Shown here piece by piece: positions 12,105 to 22,654 of a stretch of DNA of 64,000 nt (the stretch's first letter is position 1; each line of letters starts with the position of its first letter). The notes beneath the pieces were generated by a model. It had not been told where the DNA came from. It searched no databases and saw only the letters and a program-made list of their open reading frames with translations. Source of the DNA: Bidens hawaiensis (Eukaryota > Streptophyta > Magnoliopsida > Asterales > Asteraceae); NCBI GenBank assembly GCA_021521415.1, contig JAIQDT010003877.1, forward strand, positions 1-64,000, read 5' to 3'. Both the position numbers and the translations under genes were made by a program.

Positions 12105-13376
12105 TTAATTTTTCAAGGGCTTCAGTCCCATTCCCGTGGACGACTTCTGAATTAACTCTCTACTTCGGCCTTTTGTTAGCGGATCCGCAATATTATCCTT
12201 TGACTTCACATAGTCGACAATGATAATTCCAGTAGATATTAGTTGTCGTACCGTATTATGTCTACGTCTAATATGTCTATTCTTACCATTATACATTGTG
12301 CTATGAGCTCTGCCAATTTCCGATTGGCTATCACAATGTATAAAGATGGCCGATGCTGGCTTAGGCCATCTTTGTATATCCTCAACAAATTGACGTAACC
12401 ATTCTGCCTCTTCGCCCGCTTTATCTAGGGAGATGAATTCTGATTCCATCGTGGATCTAGCTATAACCGTTTGTTTAGACGATTTCCATGATATAGCAGC
12501 ACCTCCAAGTGTGAATACATACCCACTTGTTGCTCTGGAATCATTCGTGTCAGATATCCAATTTTCATCACAATGTCCTTCGACAACTGCAGGATATCTG
12601 TTATAATGTAACCCGTATTCTCTAGTGTATCTTAGGTACCGAAGCAACCGAATCACACAGTTCCAATGACTTGAACTTGGGTTGATTGTGTATCTACTTA
12701 GCTTGCTCACAACATATGCTAAGTCGGGTCTAGTACAACTCATAAGATACATCAAACTGCCAATAATTCTTGAGTATTCCAACTGGTTAACGGGTTCACC
12801 TCAATTCTTAGCTAGATGTTGACTTGTGTTAATAGGAGTTCTAGCTACATTAGAGTCATTTGCATTAAACTTCTCAAGAATTTTGCTCACGTAATGGGAT
12901 TGACTTAAAACAAGTCCATCTTGGGTTCGTGTGATTTTAACTCCCAAAATCACATCCGCAAAACCCATGTCCTTCATGTCAAATCTTGCTTTTAACATGT
13001 TCTTTGTGGACGTTATAATTGTGTCATCACTTCCAGCAATGAGCATATCATCTACGTATAAACACAAAATGACATATCCATCGGATGTGTCCTTCATGTA
13101 CACACATTTATCACATTCATTGATTTGAACCCAACATTAAGCATGACATGATCAAACTTTTGGTGCCATTGTTTAGGAGCTTGTTTCAATCCATACATGG
13201 ATTTCACAAGTTTATATATATTTTTTTCTTGCCCAACGGCTATGAAGCCTTCGGGTTGTTCCATGTAAATCTCTTCTTCTAGATTTCCATTCAAGAAAGC
13301 CGTTTTTACATCCATTTGGTGAACTTCCAAGTTTCTAATGGCGGCAATGGCTAGCACCAACCATATAGATGTTATT
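12105..13376 (-). pseudogene. Copia reverse transcriptase and RNase H, 3' part of pol
   Basis: Minus strand, resuming exactly at the TSD. RT motifs in order: EVHQMDVKTAFLNG, YGLKQAPKQWHQKF, catalytic LYVDDMLIAG (near 13040-13070). Then RNase H in 12105-12782: [16 protein letters not shown], a long core, and the conserved tail [10 protein letters not shown]. The open frames 13094-13414, 12801-13103 and 12105-12782 are separated by frame breaks, so pol is not translatable as one product. The first codons of the 13094-13414 frame belong to the nested element, not to Copia. Confidence 0.92.
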
Positions 13377-16300
13377 TGTGACATTCGTGACAAAACGAGG
13401 TATACTTTATCCACTACGTAGCGAATAAACGATAAATCGGTTAATTCGTAGTGCTTAAACGAGTAACCGAACGATACTGATTATGGCCCGTATATATACT
13501 GAGGGGTCATATACGAGTTATATATATATATATTATAGAGGCTAACATATTGATATTTAGGCCCCAGTACGTTTAAAACCATTTAAACGAAAAAGGTTTC
13601 ATTTATTGATACGCTATGAGTTTGAACGCAATCGTTAACATCAAAAGGAGCATTGTAGCATCCGTTAAGCCAAAGAAGGATTTAGAAAACATTTATATGA
13701 CATGTTTTAAGCAATCCGTGAAAATATTTTGGGTTTTTATAACCATTTAAAATGTTTTTATTATTTTGTAAAAATGAGTCAAAAAACGACCGTTTTTGCG
13801 CTATTTCTCGCACCCGAATTAATTTTCTTGCGGAAAACCGAACCCGAACAAAAAAAATAACCCGAGACATATCTACTTGACAAAAAAGAAAACAAAAAAA
13901 AAGAATAAAGGGGTCCACCCCTTTATTCCGATCGGAATAAAGGGTGGTAACCTCCTTAGTGTTTCTTCACTTTTAAGATTTCCTCAAACCCAATACAAGA
14001 TATTCATCAACTCAAAAACATGGTTCAGCCTTTGATCTATAATACTCAGCCAATATTTGAGGTAAAAACTTGATTATAAATGTGTTTTAATCATATTTTT
14101 GGTTAAATATTTAGGTTTAATAAAGAAATTTAACTAATAACCATGAAAAACCATTCAAAGTAGAACAAAAAAAGGTTTTCATGCTAAAAATAGTTAAAAG
14201 TTGGAATCAAATACTTTTTTTTACCAAAAACACGGATTAGAACATGAATAAGGCGTTTTTACGGTTTGAAAGTTCGGTTTGAAACCAAAACCGAAACCCT
14301 AGTTAACATGGATGTTCAATGGATGATTTATGATTGGTTTGATGTTGTATGATATGTAGATACACTGAGTTTGCAACCCAAGACCCGGAAAGTCGTTTAA
14401 ACTATCGAAAATCACCGAAAACCGACAAGGTAATACCGTATTACTCGTTTAGGGGCTGTTTGTTCTTCGATTGGGACGTGATTATTTTTAGGTTATGAAA
14501 CTTTTCAGGGATATTAGGGACAACATAAGTGAGTCCCTTTTCAAACTTGGTAATTATTTGATAAACGGAGAATATTTGGCGAATTTATTACCGTTTATTG
14601 GCTTTTATTCGGGAAAAATAGGTAAACTTCATGAAAAATTATGAAATTTGGTTTGGAACCCAGAAATGTTATGTTAAAATCACTGGAAAATTTTGAGAAC
14701 GTTTGGATATGTCTATGTAATTTTTGTGCAATTGTGTTTTAACCGAATTTTAATAGCCGAAAAACGCGCAAAAATGCATGTTGGCCAATAAGTTAGATTC
14801 TGGAAATTTTGCAGGGACTCTGTGATGATATTAAGACCATTTGGAAAAATTATCGGATTTTTAGAATGTCGTTTGGTACAAACGGACTATTTATTATTTA
14901 GTTATAACACATTAAATGAATTTTTATAAATAGATAATTAATCATAAAATTTCTGAAAATAATTTTATAAAATTCTCCATATTTTGATTTATTTTTACAA
15001 AAATTTCCATAATTTATATATAAGTGCATAGCTAGTTATGATTAATCAAAGATTTAAACTATATATTGTTTTAACGAAACCAACAGTTTTATGTTTAACG
15101 AACTGACTAGTATGTCAAAATATCAAAAGTGGTCAAATATCATAGTTTCGAAATGAATTTGATAAAAACGAACTTTTTACGAGAATTCCGGACAAATTGA
15201 GTGGATTGTACGCGTTTTGTATATTCAACCCCGTGTGAAAACGGAAACGAACCCTGCGATCAATCTAGATACCGAAACCTTAAAATTCTTTTATAAATTA
15301 AATCATTTTATCAATCAATATGTTTACTTAAGTTTATGTGATCTTACCTAATCCCGAAACGTATAAACGATCAACTTGGCTAGGCTAGGAAAACGGTGAA
15401 ACTGAGCCAAATCTGGTTTTGAACATTTCATAGCGTACAACGTCACAATCTAAGACTATGGTCATGTTCTGGGCTTAACAGCTATACCCAGACTAGTTAT
15501 ACAGCCCGATTTAGCCTAAACACTGTACTAGTATTAACAGTACGATACTGGTTATAGGAGTCAAGCTATAATCGAAGAACATTACTTATTGATACATATT
15601 ACCAGCTTGAACTACGATAAGGTGAGTTTCACGACCCCACTTTCTAAACTGTTTTACGAACTTTTGGGGTGGAAAACATGTTTACATATACTTAAATACT
15701 TGAAAACGTGTGATGATGTGAATTATCTAAGTACTAGCACTTGAAAGTCCCCACAAACATAAGTGATTAACTTCGTGCCGGTGACGTGTGGATAGTACTA
15801 TCGGTTTGACAAACCCAACTGACAAGGCCGGTGGGGTAATTATTATAATTAATATAATTGAAAGATATTATTTTTATTACTAACCATTGTGCAAGGCACA
15901 TTTCGAGGTCTACTGATCGTTTATCTATTGTAGTACTAACATTATCTGAGGAAGAGGAGGACCTAGAGGAGGAAACTGGGGAGGAACTAGAGGAGATGAG
16001 TGAGAGTTTAGGAGATGGGGTGGTCCCCCACGAGGTACCTATAGATCAACCCGACTTATCGGGTTATCGTTGTGACACCTATCCCCCTAGGAGATCCCCT
16101 AGGAATGATGTAGGACAGGGGGCTACTAGTGTTTATCATTCACCAATTAGGGTACCCAGATCCCCTACTCCACCTGTGCATCATACACCAGTACCCCCAT
16201 CCACTATTAGGAACCGTCAGACTGCCCGTATGAGCGTGCGCCCACCTGAGCACACATCTTCCCCTCCACAGTGTACATACCATATGGGAGAAACATCACG

Positions 16301-16875
16301 TTTTCGAGTCACTGAGATACCTATTCCCACCTGTGATGATGGGAATGATCTAAGTACTAACACTTGAAAGTCCCCACAAACACAAGTGATTAACTTCGTG
16401 CCGGTGACGTGTGGATAGTACTATCGGTTTAACAAACCCAACTGACAGGGCCGGTGGGGTACGCCGGAACATGTAAACCAGTTGCACATTGTCATTTAAA
16501 CTTATTACATACTGCTATGTGGTGTTAGACATAGTACATACTTGGGGCAAAGTGGCTGTTAAATGCCAACGGGAGTGCATGCGCAGGGGTGGCCATGTGT
16601 TTTAGCTCTTTTCGGTTTCACTTATGGCTTAGTATAATACATCATACACATACGTACGTACATACTTACTTACTATAAACTTTACGAACTCGTATATTGA
16701 TTTTGTCCGTACTCGTGAAACCTGAAACTCACCAACTAGACGTAGTTGACCCGTTTTAACATGCTTTTCAGGTAAGCCGAAGTTGGAATGATTTGCTTAC
16801 GTGCTTGGTGTTAAAAGGAAAGTTGAATAGATGTGAATAGATGCAAATACGTACTAATGAATAAGAAACCGAGAA
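13377..16875 (+). repeat. 5' LTR of the Tekay-like element, with an internal gag insertion
   Basis: Begins at the TSD and ends just before the primer-binding site. At about 3.5 kb it is longer than the related solo LTR (3.1 kb) because about 500 bp of gag plus a ~125-bp LTR duplication sit inside it (15708-16456). It also lacks the last ~150 bp seen at the end of the 3' LTR (19975-20126). A hairpin-forming AATAAAGGGG repeat lies at 13903-13944. Confidence 0.8.
15841..16335 (+). pseudogene. Copy of the gag N-terminal segment inside the 5' LTR
   Basis: Matches 17186-17687 closely, apart from small substitutions and a 3-bp length difference in the Glu-rich stretch. It encodes the acidic SEEEEDLEEE region, PHEVPIDQPDLSGYRCDT, and a Pro-rich SPTPPVHHTPVPPST linker. 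It is flanked by a ~125-bp direct repeat of true LTR sequence (15708-15840 and 16335-16460). The solo LTR at 56009-59110 is continuous here, so this is an insertion of internal sequence into an LTR, not a normal LTR part. Confidence 0.85.
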
Positions 16876-16877
16876 GT

Positions 16878-16889
16878 TGGTATCAGAGC
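16878..16889 (+). promoter_or_regulatory. Primer-binding site, initiator tRNA-Met type
   Basis: TGGTATCAGAGC is complementary to the 3' end of plant initiator tRNA-Met, the usual primer for minus-strand synthesis in many Gypsy and Copia elements. It lies directly after the 5' LTR. Confidence 0.85.
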
Positions 16890-16899
16890 CATTGGTTAT

Positions 16900-17185
16900 A
16901 AAGAATTAGGATGTCCCTTAGGATACCCTTATATAACCATAGGCACGATTAGCTCTGGGAATAAAATAATATTAAATAATATATACTGATGATTGTCGTG
17001 ATGAACGCAAATGGACAAGTGGGTTATTATGGTCCGGAACGTAATAACGGACTTGTTTGTACGAGGGAATTCGAGAAGAAGTCGATAAACAATCCAGTAG
17101 GTAAAAACAACAACATATGTGTGTAAAATGCATTATTAAATATATGTACATAAACAATTATCTGTGCTAATGTGTATGAATATCT
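16900..17185 (+). other. Leader between primer site and gag
   Basis: AT-rich untranslated leader. No protein similarity is seen. Confidence 0.5.
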
Positions 17186-17211
17186 GTATATAATTATTAT
17201 AATTAATATAA

Positions 17212-19703
17212 TTGAAAGATATTATTTTTATTACTAACCATTGTGCAAGGCACATTTCGAGGTCTACTGATCGTTTATCTATTGTAGTACCAACATTATC
17301 TGAGGAAGAGGAGGACCCAGAAGAGGAAACTGTGGAGGAACTAGAGGAGGAGATGAGTGAGAGTTTAGGAGAAGGGGTGGTCCCCCACGAGGTACCTATA
17401 GATCAACCCGACTTATCGGGTTATCGTTGTGACACCTATCCCCCTAGGGAATCCCCTAGGAATGATGTAGGACAGGGGGCTACTAGTGTTTATCATTCAC
17501 CAATTAGGGTACCCAGATCCCCTACTCCACCTGTGCATCATACACCAGTACCCCCATCCACTATTAGGAACCGTCAGACTGCCCGTATGAGCGTGCGCCC
17601 ACCTGAGCACACCTCTTCCCCGGCACAGTGTACATACCATAGGGGAGAAACATCACGTTTTCGGGTCACTGAGATACCTATTCCCACCTGGGGTTTACCT
17701 GCACCGATATCGGAACCACTTCTTCTATCTGATTCAGCATGGCTGGTTTTAGTGACTGATCAGATCTTAGAACAATCACACTCGATAAATAACCTTGACC
17801 AGCATAGACATGACATGCAAGATCACATGTGGTATATGCAGCAAGAGGTAAGGAATGTGTAGAGGTCAAATGCTCATAACCGCTGATGTCAGGATCGGGC
17901 AATGACACTGTTGGGAGTATGTATGGTGGTTATCACAACCCTAGTGGATGCTGTTGTGTGGTTGTTGTACCATGTAATTATGAATGGGTTGAACATAGTA
18001 TTATAGTTTCATGTATATAGTCTTCTGACATCCCATTCAGCATTTTTTAGAATCATGTTTGGCTGACATGGGAAATGTTTACGGTTTAGCACTATTACAA
18101 GCACTGGCCCTTATCGATTTAAGTTTATATGTCACTTAGTGACAAATTTTGATACGCATATACATGCGCTGGCCTACACCAGGTTAAGCGTATGCACTAT
18201 TTTTGGAATCATATGTACAGTAATGATTATGACTAATACAAACGTGTTTTCAGACATAGTTGTGTGTTGTGAATTGTAATATCGTGAAATCGTGCATATT
18301 ATGGTGGAAGCGATATTATTTATTAGATATTTGATTATTCTATAGAAAGGCCCCGAAGAAAGCAAACCCTTTATCTGAGGCGGAAGTGGCCGAAATGATT
18401 GCTCGCCAACTACAAGCAGTGACACCGACTATTGTCGCACAAGTCACCGCAGGCATACGTACCAACAATATTGTTAATCAACCTAAGAGCACCACTACGG
18501 CCACTGTTAATATGCCTCCGCCAGATACTAATATAGCCCTGGGTGTTACTACTCCGCTGACTACTGATACTGTTATAAACGACATTAATACTCGTATGAC
18601 TGTTAATGTCGATGGAAACCCTAAACCCGTTTTGAACACCGATAATGTCACGAATCCAAACCCATACCGGTTATCAACACTACTGCTAATAATAGCACCC
18701 AACCAAATACGTGTAATGATCGTAATAATTCCGAACCCCCACGTCAGGATTACGTTTATAAACACTTCACATCGTGTAAACCGACTGAATTCAAAGGTAT
18801 TGAGGGACCTAACGGATTGGTCAAATGGATTGAAAAGACCGAGTCCGTAATTAATATTAGTGAATGTCCACCAGACCGTATAGTCAAATTCTCTACGAGT
18901 ATGTTTCTGGATGATGCTTTGATGTGGTGGAACACAGTGGTCCAAATAAGGGGACAAGATGCTATAAACCGTATGTCATGGACCGAACTTAAAACCCTTA
19001 TGCTAGAGCATTTTTGCCCGAAAAGTGAGATTCAAAGGCTGGAACATGAATTGTGGAATTTGGAAATGAAAGTTGCTGACCACGTGGGTTACACAAACCA
19101 TTTTATTGAACTATCTCTCTTAGTACCGTGCTTACTTACTCCGAAGCTAAACGTATTGAACGCTACATCTAGGGATTGACCCCTGCCGTGAGGAGCATAG
19201 TGAATTTAGTAGCCCACTCAACATTGGAAAGTGCTTTATCTCAAGCGGGTGTTGTTACTTTTGATCTTATGAGAAGTGGTGTTATAAGGATGCCGGGGGA
19301 AATATCGAGTTTGAAACGATCTGATTATGGGACAAGGATGCAAGAGAATCCTCAAAATAAACGAGCCCGTCCAAATACCCGATATTATGCCATGACCAGT
19401 TCGAATGTGAAACAAGAGGCTTATAAGGGGACTTTACCAAAGTGTGGGAAATGTAATCTTCATCATACGGGTGATTGTAAATAAGTAGTTTGTCACAAGT
19501 GTGGAAGAACTGGACACTATGCCCCCAATTGTAGAACCCCCACCAACAATGTAAACCGACCACAACAACCAACCCAACTACCTCGACCTCAACTAACCCG
19601 ACCACAACTCAATCAACAAACCCCACCCACCATGAACCTCCGTACCTGCTACGAATGTGGTAGTACGGAACATTTTCGGAGATACTGCCCCAATATGAAC
19701 CAG
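17212..19703 (+). pseudogene. Tekay-like gag (capsid/nucleocapsid), frame-shifted and truncated
   Basis: Read in order: an acidic N-terminus and Pro-rich linker in 17212-17862; a ~480-bp stretch without clear coding (17870-18350); a segment beginning MAEMIARQLQAVTPTIVAQV at 18386; then the capsid-type retrotransposon gag domain at about 18790-19180 (FKGIEGPNGLVKWIEKTESV, DDALMWWNTVV, RSEIQ-like PKSEIQRLEHELWNL). It ends with CCHC-type knuckles at about 19440-19484 (CGKCNLHHTGDC), 19490-19540 (CHKCGRTGHYAPNC) and 19646-19700 (CYECGSTEHFRRYC). Stops and frameshifts separate the segments. Gag assembles the virus-like particle and binds element RNA. Downstream pol is gone; the sequence jumps to LTR at about 19704. 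Confidence 0.85.
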
Positions 19704-20126
19704 GTTTCACTTGTGGCTTAGTATAATACATCATACACATACGTACGTACATACTTACTTACTATGAACTTTACGAACTCGTATATTGATTTTTTCCGTA
19801 CTCGTGAAACCTGAAACTCACCAACTAGACGTAGTTGACCCGTTTTAACATGTTTTTTAGGTAAGCCAAAGTTGGAATGATTTGCTTACGTACTTGGTGT
19901 TAGAAGGAAAGTTGAATAGCTGTGAATAGATGCAAATACGTACTAATGAATAAGAAACCGAGAACTGGTTATGTGATTTTCATCTAGTTTATAAACTTAG
20001 TACCTACCAATGTAATATGATGTAAATTAGTTTGTTGAATTTCTTTATAAACAATGTGGTTGATACCAGTGTTATCTTTTACATTCCCGTATTACGCTTC
20101 CGCAACTACCTAGTCGGGGTGTGATA
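19704..20126 (+). repeat. 3' LTR remnant of the Tekay-like element
   Basis: Positions 19715-19975 match 16620-16870 of the 5' LTR (GGCTTAGTATAATACATCAT, ACTCACCAACTAGACGTAGT). Another 150 bp lead to the terminal CGGGGTGTGATA. The 5' ~2.7 kb of this LTR are missing, deleted together with pol. The junction lies at a GGTTTCAC shared by gag and LTR. Confidence 0.82.
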
Positions 20127-20131
20127 TTATT

Positions 20132-22424
20132 CGCGTAACCGGCGAATATGTATTAAAGTAATCTAAACCTTCTTGTTGTTTATATCCTTTGATCACCAAC
20201 CTTGCCTTATACTTATCGATGGTGCCATCAGGTTTTCATCTTCTTCTTGAAGATCCATCGGTATCCTAGTGGTTTACACACTTGAGGAAGATCCACTAGT
20301 TCCCACGTATGATTTTTTAAGATAGAATCTATCTCACATTTGATGGCCTCCCTCCACTAAGGTCCTTCAGCGGATTTCACCGCTTGTTGATACGTTTGAG
20401 GTTCCTCTTCTACCATGTAGGTAAGGAAATCAGGGCCGAAGGATTTTTCAGTCCTTTGCCGTTTGAGGTTCCTCTTCAACCTCCTCTGTCTCAGATTGTT
20501 CCCGAGGTTCATCTCCAGTACTCTCGTTTTGAATACTTTCCTCAACCGGTCTAGAATAGCTCGGTTTTCCTTTATCCAAACATGGGAACTTATATTCAAA
20601 CCATGATGCATCCTTTGCTTCTATTATGGTGCCATTGTTTATTCCGGGATTCTTGGAATCATGCACAAGAAATCGATATGCACCACCGGGAAGGGTATAT
20701 CCGATAAACACACAATCCACGGTTTTGGGTCCTATTAATAGGCGTTTTGTTGGAGTCACCACTACCTTGGCTAGGCACCCCCACACTCGCAAGTATTTAT
20801 ATGGTGGTTTAATTTTCGTCCATAACTCATATGGAGTTAGACCTTTCTTCTTATTCGGTATCATGTTTAAGATATAATTAGCCGATAAGATTGTTTCCGC
20901 CCACATGTCCGGGCTTACCCCAGAACTTATCATCATGGCATTCATCATTTCTTTCAAGGTTCGGTTCTTATGTTCCGCTATGCCATTTGATTGAGGGCAG
21001 TAAGGAGGCGTGACTTCATGTATGATTCCTTCTTTTTCACACAAGTCAATAAAAGGTGAAACATATTCACCTCCTCGATCACTCCTTACTCTTTTAATTT
21101 TTCGATTTAGTTGATTCTCAACTTCGGCTTTAAATAAGATAAACTTATCAATAGCCTCGTCCTTACTCTTAAGTAAGTAATAGCAATATCTTGTACTATC
21201 ATCAATGAACGTGATGAAGTACTTGTTCCCACCACGAGTAGGAATTGCTTTTAGATTACACACATCGGTGTGAATCATATCGAGGGGTTCGGTAAATCGT
21301 TCAATATTTTTGAATGACGATCTCGTTTGTTTTGCTTCGACACAAGTTTCACATTTATTATTTGAGTCGATATCGAATGTTGGTATGCATTTAAGTTTAA
21401 TCAAACGTCGAATGGAATTAAAATTAACATGACCTAGTCTACCATGCCAAACATTAGAAGACTCAAGCATATAATCAGAACTAGTAGCATTCTCATTCAT
21501 TTTGTTAAACACGGTTACATTCAACTTGAACATACCATTAAGGGCATATCCCTTACCAACATACACACCATTTTTGGTCAACACGACCTTATCAGACTCA
21601 ACCACCATTTTGAACCCAAACTTGTTCAACTGCCACCCCGACACAAGGTTCTTACGAATTTTGGGAATATACAACACATTTGACAAAGTAAGTTCCTTTC
21701 CCGAAGTCATCTTTCTCCCTTAGTCACCTCTTTTAAAGTGCTAAAGAGACTTTTGTCAAAGCACACATGACGGGTAGCCCCCGAATCGACCCACCAATCT
21801 TTGTTATTTTGTCCAACCAAGTTAACTTCGGTGACCATAATCGAGAGGTCCGTGACCACCGCAACAAGGTTCTCAACCTCACGGACCATGTTAACTTGTC
21901 GAGCGTTTTCTTACTTTGGAAGCTTGCACTCATTGGCCCTATGGCCTTGCTTTCCACAATTGTAGCAAGTTCCTTGGAACTTCTTTTTCTTCCCAACTCC
22001 CCCCCTGGACCAAGGTTGAAGCCTTTCCATGATTTTTCTTTCCCCCATTTTTACCCTTTAAAGATTGGCCATGTTCAACAACATTGGCCTTTGTTGTTCC
22101 GGGACCGTCAATTCTTTTTAGTGCAATTTGTTATCCTTCAATACGAAGACGAACAACAAGATCTTCAATGGTCATCTCCTTTCGCTTATGCTTGAGATAG
22201 TTCTTGAAATCGAACTAAGTTGGTGGTAGCTTTTCAATAATGCAAGCAACTTGGAATGTCTCACTAAGCGACATCCCTTCCGCATGAATATCATGAAGAA
22301 TAACTTGCAAATCTGGGACTTGACTCATAAAGTGCATCGCATTAACCATGCTATTCAAGACATAGTTCCGGCACAAGAAATCTGAATGATTCCAAGCATG
22401 AACCGCTCTCACCGACAGCGCATC
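20132..22424 (-). pseudogene. Copia gag-protease-integrase-RT start (broken)
   Basis: Minus strand. Gag remnant at 22200-22420 (LQVILHDIHAEG, ETFQVACIIEKLPP), with its middle deleted. A CCHC zinc knuckle CYNCGKQGHRANEC sits near 21928-21970. The aspartic protease site WWVDSGATRH is at about 21770-21795. The long open frame 20448-21710 is GAG-pre-integrase plus the integrase core: HHCC region (HVNFNS...CETC), acidic residues in HTDVCN and RSDRGGEY, and Glu in PQSNGIAE. The start of RT follows at about 20160-20290 ([27 protein letters not shown]), with a one-base break. It ends at the TSD of the nested element. These proteins package, process and integrate the element cDNA. Confidence 0.9.
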
Positions 22425-22649
22425 CGTGTCCGCAGGACGTGCGAGCACGCACGAGTTCGATGAATTTCTAGTCCAGAAACCCAAATTTGCACCCCCCCTG
22501 CGCGCGTAGGACTTGTGGTAAAACATGTCATAAAGAATTCAAATGGGTGTAAGGTCACTACCTTATAAACCATTCATTATTTTGTTCCCAATCCGATGTG
22601 GGACAAGCATTTACCACTTCCTTCATTCACACACTTAAAACTTCCAACA
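22425..22649 (-). repeat. Copia 5' LTR remnant
   Basis: About 225 bp, nearly identical to the 5' portion (minus-strand sense) of the LTR at 10845-11539. It then breaks into gag-coding sequence. The remaining ~470 bp of LTR, the primer-binding site and the gag start are missing. One deletion explains all of this. Confidence 0.85.
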
Positions 22650-22654
22650 TAGCA

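Larger units (their letters stand above)
13377..20126 (+). mobile_element. Tekay-like Ty3/Gypsy element, gag-only, nested in Copia RT
   Basis: The 5-bp duplication TTATT lies at 13372-13376 and 20127-20131. Deleting the insert with one TSD copy restores the Copia RT frame across the conserved SPVTRI-type motif. The element starts TGTGACATTCG and ends CGGGGTGTGATA (CA mutated to TA). It has a long 5' LTR, a tRNA-Met-type primer site, gag with zinc knuckles, then a direct jump into 3' LTR sequence. No protease, RT, RNase H or integrase remains. Chromoviral affiliation rests on the gag type, the long LTR, the PBS and resemblance to the solo LTR at 56009-59110. Confidence 0.88.
10845..22649 (-). 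mobile_element. Ty1/Copia LTR retrotransposon, split by a nested Gypsy element
   Basis: Ends TGTTGG...CCAACA, with the 5-bp target duplication TAGCA at 10840-10844 and 22650-22654. It reads on the minus strand: partial 5' LTR (22425-22649), gag, protease, integrase, start of RT (20132-22424); then, after the nested element 13377-20126, the rest of RT and RNase H (12105-13376), a polypurine tract at 11540-11556 and the 3' LTR (10845-11539). Integrase before RT is the Copia order. Without the insert the element is about 5.05 kb. The 5' LTR has lost most of its U5 side together with the primer site and the gag start, so this copy is defective. Confidence 0.92.

Noticed and set aside
16878..16889. 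tRNA-like sequence
   Set aside because: It is only the 12-base complement of a tRNA 3' end, i.e. a primer-binding site, without A/B boxes.
18478..18957. Long minus-strand open frame (159 codons)
   Set aside because: It is antisense to the Tekay-like gag. The plus-strand translation has recognisable capsid motifs and the minus one has none.
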